Part shown: one piece after another, positions 1 to 9,240 of the stretch
Position numbering within the stretch: the stretch's first letter is position 1
Layout: the number at the start of each line of letters is the position of its first letter
Assembly: GCF_042477335.2 (NCBI RefSeq)
Contig: NC_091260.1
Span: forward strand, 52,781,001 to 52,845,000
Origin: Ovis canadensis
Taxonomy: Eukaryota; Chordata; Mammalia; Artiodactyla; Bovidae
Length of the DNA: 64,000 nucleotides
Direction of reading: 5' to 3'
Position numbers and translations under genes: made by a program
The notes under the pieces: model-generated
Seen by the model: the letters and a program-made list of their open reading frames with translations, nothing else
Told to the model about the DNA's origin: nothing
Databases searched by the model: none

Positions 1-59
1 TCTAACACTTTATATTTCTTACATTTTTGTCTCATTCCTTATTCCACATAATTTCCTCT

Positions 60-240
60 ACCTCAAGTATTCTCTTTCTCTTCTTGGCCTACTTGAACCT
101 TACACATTTTTAAAGGTCAACTCAAGTTTGCTCTTCTAAGTAAAGTCTTCCATAAGCTTCCCAGTCCACAACCAATCCTCCTTCTTTCAAACTTCTTCAG
201 TGCATTTTTTCCATTAACAATTGTTTTGATATTACAATAG
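60..240. repeat. possible L2 relic
   Basis: Pyrimidine-rich sequence resembling the 3' part of L2 (tracts like TCAACTCAAG and AAGTCTTCCATAAGCTTCCC). The match is weak and only by eye. Bases 241-504 hold nothing I recognise apart from an A-rich run near 375-390. Confidence 0.3.
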
Positions 241-504
241 CTTAAAGTAATGGAGAAAAACAGGTTGGTTTCAGAGAAAACACCTTGATGATAGAAACTC
301 TAATTCCAGACTTTGGAAATAATGTGAGAGACCAAGGAATATATCCCAGGATGTCAAAACAGGAGGGTGGTAGCAAAAAAAAGAAAAAAAGTACATTCAA
401 GTATTACCATTAATAAAATAATATCCAATCTGTTGGAAAACATGAGATGTGCATGTTTATATGAATCCCCAGGTGGCATGTTCTTATGACTTCTAGTATT
501 TAGC

Positions 505-1165
505 TTTCTCAACAGTGTGGATGGACCTAGAGATTGGAATACAGAGTGAAGTCAGAAAGAGGAAAAGAAATATTGCATATTAGCACATTTGTGGAATCTG
601 GGAAAAAATGTTATGCTGTTGCTCTTTAGTCGCTAAATCATGTCTGACTCTTGCAACCCCATGGACATGGATTATAGCCCTCCAGGCTCCTCTGTCCATG
701 GGATTTCCCAGGCAAGAATACTGGAGTGGGTTGTCATTTCCTTCTTCAAAGGCTCTTCCCTACCCAGGGATCAAACCCATAACTCCTGCTTGACAGGCAA
801 ATTCTTTATCATTTAGCCACTGGGGAAGCCCCCAAAGCGGTATAGATGATCCTATTCCCAAAGCAGAAATAGAGACACAGACGTAGAGAACAAATGTATG
901 GATACCAAGAGGGAAAGCAGGGGTAGGACGAATTGGGAGATTGGGATTGACCTATATACACTATTGATACTATGCATAAAATAGATAACGAATTAGAACT
1001 TATTGTATAGCACAGGAAACTATACTCAGTGCTCTGTGGTGACCTAAATGGGAAGGAAATCCAAAAAAGAGGGAGCATATATAGACGCATAGGTGATTTC
1101 ACTTTGCTGTACAGCAGAAACTAACACAACGTCGAAAAGCAACTATACTCCAATACAAGTTTTAA
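505..1165 (+). repeat. L1 3' end (cetartiodactyl type), split by a SINE
   Basis: The end of L1 ORF2 and its 3' UTR, from the block GTGGATGGACCTAGAGATTG to CAACTATACTCCAATACAAG and an A-rich tail. The landmark TTTGCTGTACAGCAGAAAC lies near 1103-1121. A reverse Bov-tA interrupts it at 608-832, and the L1 text resumes on the far side, so the SINE is the younger insertion. Related L1 ends occur at 41428, 55288 and 55743. Confidence 0.8.
608..832 (-). repeat. Bov-tA SINE inside L1
   Basis: Read in reverse, it starts with the tRNA-derived head (GGGGCTTCCCCAGTGG at the right edge) and ends in the Bov-A body. It carries several point changes, including an extra TGGACAT block near 662-668. No clean TSD is visible; the flanks are A-rich. 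Confidence 0.88.
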
Positions 1166-1318
1166 AAAGAAACAAAACAAAATATATGATAAAGCAATTA
1201 GATGAGAGAAGATAAATATATAAGTAATTAAATGAGAGATGGAGAAACAAGAGGCTCTAAATGAGAAGATAGACACTGCAGTGTTGGAGAAGATGCAGAT
1301 GGTAGGGTTAAGAGTGGA

Positions 1319-1590
1319 GAAGGCAATGGCACCCCACTCCAGCACTCTTGCCTGGAAAATCCCATGGACAGAGGAGCCTGGCGGGCTGCAGTTCATGGGG
1401 TCGCTAAGAGTCGGACACGACTGAGTGACTTCACTTTCACTTTTCACTTTCACGCATTGGAGAAGGAAATGGCAACCCACTCCAGTGTTCTTGCCTGGAG
1501 AATCCCAGGGACTGGGGAGCCTGGTGGGCTGCCGTCTATGGGGTCGCACGGAGTCGGACACGACTGAAGCGACTTAGCAGCAGCAGCAGC
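1319..1590 (+). repeat. Bov-A2 SINE dimer with perfect TSD
   Basis: Two Bov-A monomers are joined by a CTTTCACTTTTCACTTTCA linker, and the element ends in AGCAGCAGCAGCAGC. It is flanked by identical 15-bp TSDs, AGGGTTAAGAGTGGA, at 1304-1318 and 1591-1605. The perfect duplication and low divergence point to a recent insertion. Short open frames crossing it on both strands are SINE translation, not genes. Confidence 0.95.
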
Positions 1591-1605
1591 AGGGTTAAGA
1601 GTGGA

Positions 1606-2017
1606 TAGGACAGAAAGGATCAGAAAGAGATGAGAAGACATCGGTGGGTCTTCCTTTCTTCTGGTAAAATCAACTTTACCTGACACTACATCCTCTCTCA
1701 GGGAGGAGAAGGGATAGGAGAAGTTATCAGGGTGAAGTCAACAAAGCACAGTAGGATGACAAGGAGGACAGTGCCACGTCCTTCCCCAGGCAAGGCAGAC
1801 TTAGAATCCTTCACCTTTGACCCAGGATGAGATAGTCCAGTCTTTCTCACAAGAGTTAACCTGTGAGAACAAATTTGTGTTTTTCGTAATGAATAAGTGA
1901 ATCCTTATAGCCCTGCCCACTCAACAACATTCACTCAACAAATATTTATTGTACTCTCTATCATCAGATGGCCCATCAACATATGGATTAGTCACACTCT
2001 GGATTAGCCCACACCAT
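1606..2017. other. unassigned stretch
   Basis: No gene or clear repeat is recognised. The piece near 1926-1955 (CACTCAACAAATATTTATTG) looks like the end of an old L2 or MIR copy. Confidence 0.4.
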
Positions 2018-2215
2018 GGGCTTCCCTGGTGGCTCAGAGCTTAAAGCGTCTGCTTGGAATGCCGGAGACCGGGGTTCGATCTCTGGGTTGGGAAGATACC
2101 CTGGAGAAGGACATGGCAACACACTCCAGTACTCTTGCCTGGACAATCCCATGGAGGGAGGAGCTTGGTAGGCTACAGTCCATGGGGTCTCAAAGAGTCA
2201 GACAGGACTTCACTT
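2018..2215 (+). repeat. Bov-tA SINE
   Basis: The tRNA head begins at GGGCTTCCCTGGTGGCTCAG, a B-box-like GGGGTTCGATC lies near 2073-2083, and the Bov-A body runs to GACAGGACTTCACTTTC. A possible imperfect TSD is ACACCATG on the left against ACACCCATG near 2236-2244 on the right. Confidence 0.9.
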
Positions 2216-2219
2216 TCTT

Positions 2220-2690
2220 TCTTTTTTTCTTAGTAACACCCATGTCCTATTGCATAATATAGAAACCCTCAGAGTCTGATAATGCTGGCTGTAAACAACA
2301 CACAGCTGTAGGCATTTTGATGAGGCTGCCTCTTTGACTCACCACTGACCTTTGGTCCATGACAGTTTTCCACCCCTGTCTGCCTGCAGCGTATTCTGAG
2401 GCTGATACTCCCTGACTTGCAGCAGTCGTCAGGTCCTTTTGTTCTCTCAGTATGCACTTTCAAAAGTTTAAGATAACCAACAGCATGAGCTTGTTTTGGG
2501 TTACCTCCTAGTTGCCATCTAGAGACTGCACTCTAGGGAATTTGAGGCCCAGAACATATCACCCTTTGTGCCTGTTTCCCCCCTTGTATCAGAGCATCAA
2601 AGGCACTCTTATAGGGAAAAGATGTTCCATACTGGTTTCAGCTGCTAATGGGAGGTTGAAAAAGATTGCTGCATTTCATTTGCTTTCTTC
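2220..2690. other. unassigned stretch
   Basis: No gene, structural RNA or clear repeat is seen. Short open frames lack any recognisable domain. Confidence 0.4.
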
Positions 2691-2702
2691 CAGTCTAAAC
2701 CC

Positions 2703-2831
2703 TAGAGAAGGAAATGGCAACCCCCTCCAGTGTTCTTGCCTGGAGAATCCCAGGGATGGCAGAGCCTGGTGGGCTGCCATCTCTGGGGTCGCACAGTGTC
2801 GGACACAACTGAAGCGACTTAGCAGCAGCAG
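2703..2831 (+). repeat. Bov-A monomer SINE with TSD
   Basis: A single Bov-A unit (the second half of a Bov-A2) ending in AGCAGCAGCAG. The TSD CAGTCTAAACCC is perfect at 2691-2702 and 2832-2843, so this is an independent insertion of a half-length element rather than a decayed dimer. Confidence 0.9.
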
Positions 2832-2918
2832 CAGTCTAAACCCATATGGAGAACAACTCTGTACCAAGTGTTAGCCTTGAGGAGCCCATAGCCTCATGGA
2901 AAAGCAACTTGGAGAATT

Positions 2919-2960
2919 TATTAATCATATAGATGATTAACATATTAATCATATAGATGA
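2919..2960. repeat. short direct repeat
   Basis: ATTAATCATATAGATGA occurs at 2919-2935 and again at 2944-2960, a 25-bp period. It is a local tandem duplication in AT-rich sequence. Confidence 0.8.
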
Positions 2961-3061
2961 GTACTAGTCTCTTTGTTTTTAGAACTACTTATACAAATAG
3001 AGAGCCACCTTCTCTATCAGCTTCTTACTTCCCATCCCCCATATCTGTTCTAGTCTCTTAC

Positions 3062-3790
3062 TGAAACAGGAGGGAAGGGGGACAGGCACAACTTTTAAAA
3101 GAAAGGCATGGCCATAGGACATGACAAACACTGGTTAGACCCAACTGGGTCCAAGATGGTGGAAGATTTGACTTCCAGGGGACCTTGGGCCTCATTATAC
3201 ACTGATTGTAATACATTAGCATCTAAATGACACCCACCAGCAACATGAGGATTCTGAGGCCAACCATCAAAGGCTAAAACATGGGCAGTGGCTCAATTCC
3301 TGGAAATCCCCATCCCTTCCCCAGAATAATTGGAATAAGCCTCCCACTCACTAACCTATGAAATTGTTGTTGTTGCTTAGTCACCAACTAAGCATGTTTG
3401 ACTCTTTTTGTGACCCCCGTGGACTGTAGCCCACCAGGCTTCTCTGTCCATGGGATTTCCCAGGCAGGAATACTGGAGTGAGTTAGCATTTCCTCCTCCA
3501 GGGGATCTTCCCAACCCCGGGATTGACCTGGCATCTTCTGTATTGGCAGGTGGATTCTTTACCACTGAGCCACCTGGGAAGCCCCAGCCTATGAAATTGC
3601 CCAACCCCTAAAAATTAAGCAGGCCACATTTCAGCACTTCCTTGGATGTGCTCTCTTTCTCTCTCTCTCTCTCAGTTTCTTCTTCTGAGATGGCCCACAC
3701 TCTGAGGAGTGTGTTTGTCTCTAAATAAACCCACTTCTTACTATCACTTCATCTCTATCACTTCATATCAATTCTTTCATGATAAAGCGT
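3062..3790 (+). repeat. ERV LTR, probably solo, split by a SINE
   Basis: It starts with TGAAACAGGAGGGAAGGGG. It contains text typical of a ruminant ERV LTR, such as GACTTCCAGGGGACCTTGGG near 3171, TGGCCCACACTCTGAGGAG near 3692, and a polyadenylation signal AATAAA at 3724-3729. No gag, pol or env sequence follows, so it is probably a solo LTR. A reverse Bov-tA sits at 3367-3587, so the LTR itself is about 500 bases. The right edge is uncertain. Confidence 0.65.
3367..3587 (-). repeat. Bov-tA SINE inside the ERV LTR
   Basis: A reverse SINE with a (GTT)n-like tail on the left and the tRNA head at its right edge (GAGCCACCTGGGAAGCCCC). The TSD CCTATGAAATTG is perfect at 3355-3366 and 3588-3599. 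The LTR continues on both sides. Confidence 0.95.
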
Positions 3791-4894
3791 GAATCTTAAA
3801 TTAATTGTCAGCATCACTTCATTGCATTTTAGAAATGGCATTAACTAGTATTGTAAAGATGGCAATACTGGCTTTGTGTGTGTGTGTTATAATGTGTAAG
3901 CAAGAAAAAGTGCTCTAATTTAATGCTTCATTTTAAAGAAAGCCTGTCCTTTAGCCCAGAGCTATGCTCCTAGGTGTTGCTCCATGCAATCCCTCTAGAT
4001 TCCAGTCAAACATATAAGACCCATTTCTCAGCCTTTCTTCCTTCACCTGAGAAGTTAGCATGTGTTGCCTGTTGTTTGGGAGGCATCTTTCATTCAGGAT
4101 GTATGTCTACCTCCTTTTGTACAGAAGAAATGAACAAGGAGCATCTCCAAGGGTGGCATGTATTATTGGGCTGCCACCAAAGTTCGCAGGGAGCAGTCCT
4201 GCCTTCTCTGATCCTGACAGTCATCTTCCCCTTAAATAGACAAGCCTATGTTATATTTTTACTCCTTCACTCTCCTTCAAGGTCACAGCACACCTTCCAG
4301 TATAAAATGTTACCTTGAGGAAGTAATCATTTTGAGTGCTTCGCATTTTCAATTTTGCAAACTTAAGACCCTGGAAAAGTTATGTATCATCCCTCAAGTC
4401 ATACCAAATTTGGTATGCTGTTCCTGGAGTTTAAAATCCTTTAATTGGAGGATTTTAGTTGCCAGTTTTTCTAACTGAGTTTAGATGATTCACTGTCCAA
4501 CTTTTAGTCACAGTCCTGTGATGAACTAAGAAATGGATTTTTTTTTCTCCCAAGACTCAGATACCACAGATAGGACTGAAAGGTTCGCAAAAAGGTCAGT
4601 TCCAATCCGGTCACATGTTGATCAACTCAGCCTGGAATCACAAAGCAGAAATTTTAGGCTCAAAGAAGTAATTGGCACAGTGCCTGATGCATACACATAC
4701 CAGCTCTTTGGCAGATATTTATTAATTGATTAATACAAACTTAACACCAGATGCCATCTTTCAAGAGTCTCATTTCCCTTCAGCTAGATGTTCATGTTTG
4801 ATACAAAAAGAAATTGTGAATTACAGTGTGACATCAATGATTTGAAAAATAAAGTGAGCCTTCCCTCCCAGACTAGCTACATAAATTGTGGAGT
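3791..4894. other. unassigned stretch
   Basis: No gene is recognised. It has a short TG run near 3877-3888 and a piece near 4670-4735 ending like an old MIR/L2 (GGCACAGTGCCTGATGCATA). Open frames of 66-114 codons have no recognisable domain. Confidence 0.4.
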
Positions 4895-5005
4895 TCAGTA
4901 CAGAAAGAAAGATTAAACAAAGATTCCTTTGTTCAAAAATTACTAAGAATTTCAAAATGGCAACTGCAGAACATTAAACCAGGTGTAGTGTCCCTACTAA
5001 GCACA
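4895..5005 (+). repeat. unnamed old interspersed repeat, copy 1
   Basis: This shares a long gapped similarity with 28471-28580: TACTAAGAATTTCAAAATGG followed by CAACTGCAGAACATTAAACC here, against AAAGAATTTCAAGATGGCAA and CATGCATTAACCAAGTGTGG there. The family is not named; it looks like an old mammalian repeat. Confidence 0.55.
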
Positions 5006-5050
5006 GATCACACACCTGTGAAGCTGGCTCAACTTTCCTGCCCCTTTTGA

Positions 5051-5390
5051 TTGACAGGTGTGAGTGCCTACAGTTTATCAGGTCTTGTACCTAAGTGTCA
5101 TATGCATCATCTTCCGTCATTTCCACAGCAACCATATGAGTCTGGGAGATTTCTTCACTTACTCAGGATCATACACAAAAGACTGTATACCATGCCAGTT
5201 TTTTCCCACCAGGCAGAATGTACATCAGTTCTGAACGATGTATCAGTGTTTTCACACATGCTGTCTTGTACAATTTCTCTTCATCTTGTTATGTAGATAA
5301 TAATCATTAACAGGAATTGAGAACTTGAAGGTGTCAGGCAAAGTTCTCGTTGCCTTACATGCTCTTCACTAGTTTGACGCCTGGTGGTGC
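5051..5390 (+). repeat. MIR-like relics
   Basis: Two weak MIR-like pieces: around 5055-5170 (TTTCCACAGCAACCATATGAG) and around 5310-5380 (GTGTCAGGCAAAGTTCTCG). The open frame across them has no known domain. Confidence 0.3.
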
Positions 5391-5415
5391 ATTCATGATG
5401 CTTGGGTTCGGATTT

Positions 5416-5616
5416 GGGATTCCCTGCTGGCTCAGTTGGTAAACAATCTGCCTACAGTGCGGGAGACCTGGATTCAGTCCCGGGGTGGGGAAGCTTCCCT
5501 AGAGAAGGGAATGGCATCCCACTCCAGTATTCTTGCCTGGAGAATTCTAGGGACAGGGGAGGTGTGGCCTACAGCCCGTGGAGTTGCAAAGAGTTGGACA
5601 CGACTGAGCGACTAAC
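5416..5616 (+). repeat. Bov-tA SINE
   Basis: The head GGGATTCCCTGCTGGCTCAG is followed by a full Bov-A body ending GACACGACTGAGCGACTAAC. No clear TSD. It faces the reverse SINE at 6162-6381, forming an inverted pair about 550 bases apart. Confidence 0.9.
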
Positions 5617-6084
5617 ATTTCCTTATACTTTTTGGCTAGGATTTGGCAGAGGGCAGAAAGCACAATTCAAAGGATGAGATGAAGAGGTTTCAGTGAAGGG
5701 ATTGCTTTCAGAAACATGGATAGGATGAAGGGGATCTTTGAGGAATAAGGTATATCTGAAACTAACAAACCCAGGAAACACTATTTCAGGCTGGGAGGAG
5801 CGGGGCAGGGGGTGGGGAGAGGACAGTGTCAGCTCACACAGTCCCATCTTCAGTCATGGCAGTTGAGCTGTTTGTCAGATAGTTTGCTCAGGAAAGATGG
5901 CCAGTACCAAATCCTGGTAAGGAGGAAGGGTGCGGAGGAGAAAAGCTTCAACCCCCTTTCCTGTTGCCCTTGATCTCCTGCCCAGGGCCTTCCTGTTGCC
6001 CCACCCAAGAGCCCAGGGGCTGTGGTCAGCAAAGTTAAGCCTCCTAGAACACGGATTAGGACACAGAATGGCAAAGACAACTGG
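5617..6084. other. unassigned stretch
   Basis: No gene or clear repeat is seen. Overlapping open frames of about 75-90 codons on both strands have no recognisable domain. Confidence 0.4.
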
Positions 6085-6415
6085 AGGAAGGCAGAATGAC
6101 TATCACCTCCCTTTTACACATGAAAAGGAGGCACTGAGTAACTTGCTCCAAATCACTCAGGAGTTCGCTTGTTTGTGTTAGTCACTCAGTCATGCCTGAC
6201 TCTTTGTGACCCCATGGACTATGTCCCGCCAGGCTCTTCTGTCCATGGGATTATCCAGGCAAGAATATTGGAGTGAATAGCCATTCCCCTCTCCAGGGGA
6301 TCTTCCTGACGCAGGGCCTGAACCTGCTTCTCCCACATTACATGCATATTCTTTACCATCTGAGCCACTAGGGAAGCCCAGTCACTCAGGTAACAACTAG
6401 CAGAGCCAGAATTCT
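6085..6415 (+). repeat. MIR element, split by a SINE
   Basis: MIR core: CTCCCTTTTACACATGAAAAG, then GGCACTGAGTAACTTGCTCC, continuing after the SINE as AACTAGCAGAGCCAGAATTC (6393-6412). The SINE fills 6162-6381. Confidence 0.7.
6162..6381 (-). repeat. Bov-tA SINE inside MIR
   Basis: A reverse SINE whose tRNA head lies at the right (GAGCCACTAGGGAAGCCCA). The TSD TCACTCAGG is at 6153-6161 and 6382-6390. The MIR text is continuous once the insert and one TSD copy are removed. Confidence 0.92.
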
Positions 6416-6422
6416 CTAATTC

Positions 6423-6451
6423 TCGCTTCTTGGCCTTTTGGCTAAGATCAA
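6423..6451 (+). pseudogene. U2 snRNA 5'-end fragment fused to a SINE
   Basis: Bases 6423-6451 match nucleotides 2-30 of U2 small nuclear RNA, the invariant 5' segment that forms stem I and pairs with U6, with one difference (T for C at 6431). The match stops at U2 nucleotide 30, just before the branch-point-recognition sequence, and the next base belongs to a Bov-tA SINE that lacks the first bases of its head. It cannot be a working U2 gene: most of the RNA, including the Sm site, is absent. The arrangement fits reverse transcriptase switching template from SINE RNA to U2 RNA during insertion. No convincing TSD flanks the whole unit. Confidence 0.8.
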
Positions 6452-6640
6452 CTGGTGGCTCAGACGGAAAGCGTCTGTCTACAATGTGGGAGACCTGGGT
6501 TCGATCCCTGGGTTGGGAAGTTCCCCGGAGAAGGAAATGGCAACCCGCTCCAGTACTCTTGCCTAGAAAGTCCCATGGACGGAGGAGCCTGGTGTCCATG
6601 GGGTTGCAAAGAGTTGGACACGACCGAGCGACTTCACTTA
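6452..6640 (+). repeat. Bov-tA SINE, 3' partner of the U2 chimera
   Basis: Begins at CTGGTGGCTCAGACGGAAAG, so about eight bases of the normal head are missing, exactly where the U2 match ends. The B-box-like GGGTTCGATCCC is intact. A stretch of about ten bases is missing near 6592, and the body ends GACACGACCGAGCGACTTC. Confidence 0.9.
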
Positions 6641-6687
6641 ACCGACCTTACAATTGCTCTCTTCCACTGCATCTATCACTAACTGAT

Positions 6688-6771
6688 GCTTCCTAGTTTT
6701 GGCTCCCAAATAAAATATTTCCACCCAAACCTTTGTCTCAGGATCTTTTTCTGGAAACTCAAGCCAAGACA
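6688..6771 (+). repeat. 3' end of an ERV-L-type LTR
   Basis: GGCTCCCAAATAAAATATTT and the following CACCCAAACC/TTTGTCTCAGG resemble the end of an MLT2-like LTR. It aligns well with 10485-10550 further right (GCTCTCAGATAAGCCACTTG). It may be the 5' LTR of the same decayed provirus, ending near AAGACAGTGGG. Confidence 0.5.
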
Positions 6772-6940
6772 GTGGGATGAACTGAAGTGGTCCTAGAAAA
6801 CAAACTCACAAATGGGATTTTTGAGTCTGGCCAGAAGGTAACAAGGATCCTTTGTTGGTGGTAAGTGAGGTGGTGAAGACCCCTTGTGTGCTGGAGCATT
6901 ACAGACTCTCAGCCATAGGGATTGAGATGGTGTACTGATT

Positions 6941-8331
6941 AAAACAAACTGTGGAAAATTCTTAAAGAAATGAGAATACCAGACCACTTGACCTGCTTCC
7001 TGAGAAATCTGTATGCATGTCAAGAAGCAACAGTTAGAACTGGACATGGAACAATAGGCTGGTTCCAAATTGGGAAATTGGTGAGATTGTCACCCTGCTT
7101 ATTTAGCTTATATGCAGAGTTCAGTTCAGTTCAGTTCAGTCGCTCAGTCGTGTCCGACTCTTTGCGACCCCATGAACTGCAGCACACCAGGCCTCCCTGT
7201 CCATCACCATCTCCCGGAGTTCACTCAGACTCATGTCCATCGAGTCCATGATGCCATCCAGCTATCTCATCCTCTGTTGTCCCCTTCTCCTCCTGCCCCC
7301 AATCTCTCCCAGCATCAGAGTCTTTTCCAATGAGTCAACTCTTCACATGAGGTGGCCAAAGTACTGGAGCTTCAGCTTTAGCATCATTCCTTCCAAAGAA
7401 ATCCCAGGGTTGATCTCCTTCAGAATGGACTGGTTGGATCTCTTTGCAGTCCAAGGGACCCTCAAGAGTCTTCTCCAATGTTGCCTCGATGAAGCACAAG
7501 CTGGACTCAACATTGCCGGGAGAAATATCAACAATTTCAGATATGCAGATGACACCACCCTTATTGCAGAAAGCGAAGAGAACTAAGAGCCTCTTGATGA
7601 AAGTGAAAGAGGAAAGTGAAAAAGTTGGCTTAAAACTCAACATTCAAAAAACTAAGATCATGGCATCTGGTCCCATCACTTCATGGCAAATAGATGGGGA
7701 AGCAATGGAAACAGCGACAGACTTCATTTTGGGGGGCTCCAAAATCACTGCAGATGGTGACTGCAGACATGAAATTAAAAGACCCTTGCTCCTTGAAAGA
7801 AAAGCTATGACCCAACCTAGACAGCATATTAAAAAGTAGAGACATTACTTTGTCAACAAAGGTTCGTTTAGTCAGAGCTATTGTTTTTCCAGTTGTCTTG
7901 TATGGATGTGAGAGTTGGACTATAAAGAAAGCTGAGCACTGAAGAATTCATGCTTTTGAACTGTGATGTTGGAGAAGACTCTTTTGAGTCCCTTGGACTG
8001 CAAGGAGATCCAACCAGTCAATCCAAAAGGAAATCAGTCCTGAATATTCATTGGAAGAACCAAAGCTGAAGCTGAAGCTGAAGTTCCTATTTCAGGTAGC
8101 CTACTTTGGCTACCTGTTGCAAAGAACTGACTCATTGGAAAAGACCCTGATGCTGGGAAAGATTGAAGGCAAGAGAAGGGGATGACAGAGGATGAGATGA
8201 TTGGATGGCATCACTGACTCAATGGACATGAATTTGAGCAAGGTTTGGGAGTTGGTGATGGACAGGGAAGCCTGGCATGCTGCAGTCCATGGGGTTGCAA
8301 GGAGTCGGATACAACTGAGCCACTGAACTGA
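6941..8331 (+). repeat. BovB LINE (RTE) 3' part, old, split by an antisense BovB
   Basis: Sense BovB from the RT region (AAACTGTGGAAAATTC) to the terminal CACTGAACTGA. RT text is present at 6941-7119 and resumes at 7479, including the YADD-coding region near 7540-7556. The reading frame is broken by many indels and stops, for example a two-base loss in the run after GCGAAGAG near 7581. About a dozen bases of expected BovB text are missing at the junction with the internal antisense copy (7120-7478). The higher divergence of this outer copy agrees with its being older than the insert. Confidence 0.92.
7120..7478 (-). repeat. BovB 3' end, antisense, nested in a sense BovB
   Basis: Starts with a (TTCAG)n run, the reverse of the BovB 3' tail, and reads back about 360 bases into the RT C-terminal coding region, ending at CAAGAGTCTTCTCCAA. 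It is close to other young copies at 53117 and 47911. It is 5'-truncated with no clear TSD. Together with the outer copy's own 3' end (about 7971-8331) it forms a long inverted repeat with a loop near 490 bases. Confidence 0.93.
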
Positions 8332-8371
8332 TGGAAGGGTACCCTGGGTTATGTCATAGCTCCAGCACTTG

Positions 8372-8583
8372 AGTGATTCATCCCCGGTGGCTCAGATGAT
8401 AAAGAATCTGCCTGCAATGTGGGAGACTGGTGTTCAATCCCTGAGTTGGGAAGATCCCCTGGAGGAAGACATGGCAACCTACTTCAGTATTCTTGCCTTT
8501 AGAATCCCATGTACAGAGGAACCTGTTGGGCTACAGTTCATGGGGTCACAAAGAGTTGGACATGACTAAACGACTAACAGATA
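8372..8583 (+). repeat. Bov-tA SINE
   Basis: Head GATTCATCCCCGGTGGCTCAG; body ends GGACATGACTAAACGACTAAC. A probable TSD is CCAGCACTTG (8362-8371) against CCAGCTCTTG (8584-8593), one mismatch in ten. It sits between the BovB and the ERV-L internal sequence. Confidence 0.9.
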
Positions 8584-8593
8584 CCAGCTCTTG

Positions 8594-9240
8594 GAAGACT
8601 TGGGGCAATGCTAACTACAAAGATTGGGTGGTGGTGGGGGTGGGGGTTGATTGTCTGTTGTTTACAGCATTCGCTCTGAAAAAAAAGTTAAAAGTTTCAT
8701 GTCAGTGAAGAAGGAGAAGGTGAGGATTCCTCTCTGCTGCCGTATAAAGAGACTCACATCTTCTGCAGCCAGAGGGCAGACTGCTGAAAGCCAGGCCTAT
8801 CATTTGATTATAAGATGACAAGGATGGAGGCACCAGCATGGAATCCCTTTATCAAGGTAACCTAGCTACTGCTGTATCTGTTGCCTGACCTACTAAAGGT
8901 GAAAACCAATGCTGAGCTCTCTGTTTTGTACCATCTCTCAAGGAGTCAGTTATCCATGGTTGAAAGTTGATTATATTGGACCCATCCCACTTGGAAGGAA
9001 ACACAGACTTGTGCTTAGTGGGGGTGGATTTAGCTTCCCTGTCCATAGTGCGGGCACCCTTAGCCAAAGATTCACAGAATGTCTGGTTTGCCGACATGGA
9101 AATCCACATTACCTAACTTCAGGCCAAATGAGCCACTTTACAGTGAAGTCAAGACAACAGTCACACAACAACAGGATCTACTGGTTCTATCACACACTCC
9201 ATCATCTGGGGCTACTGGCTGGGTAGAGTTTTGGAATGAC
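8594..9240 (+). pseudogene. ERV-L-like pol fossil: integrase region
   Basis: An open run at 8909-9226 (105 codons) translates to a decayed retroviral integrase core. VDYIGP is readable near residues 20-25, followed by a region aligning with the core; the stretch around SGQMSHFT holds the position of the second acidic residue, which is lost. The frame stops just after a GLLAG stretch, where the third acidic residue would be expected. The preceding 8594-8908 also resembles ERV-L pol text but has no usable frame. The gag, protease and RT parts are not visible; a SINE and BovB lie upstream. It is a non-functional relic of an old class III (ERV-L) provirus. Confidence 0.65.

Noticed and set aside
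2219-2232. T-run as a transcription terminator
   Set aside because: T-runs of this size are common here and adjoin SINE ends; there is no independent gene to terminate.
608-2262. Small proteins from open frames of 60-150 codons on both strands
   Set aside because: They translate Bov-tA, Bov-A2 or L1 3' UTR; the same peptides recur at dozens of places in the window.
6423-6451. A functional U2 snRNA gene
   Set aside because: Only 29 bases match; the Sm site and most stems are missing, and SINE sequence follows directly.
8909-9226. A domesticated retroviral integrase gene
   Set aside because: The frame lacks two of the three catalytic acidic residues and stops within the core; neighbouring segments are frame-shifted. 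It reads as a fossil.
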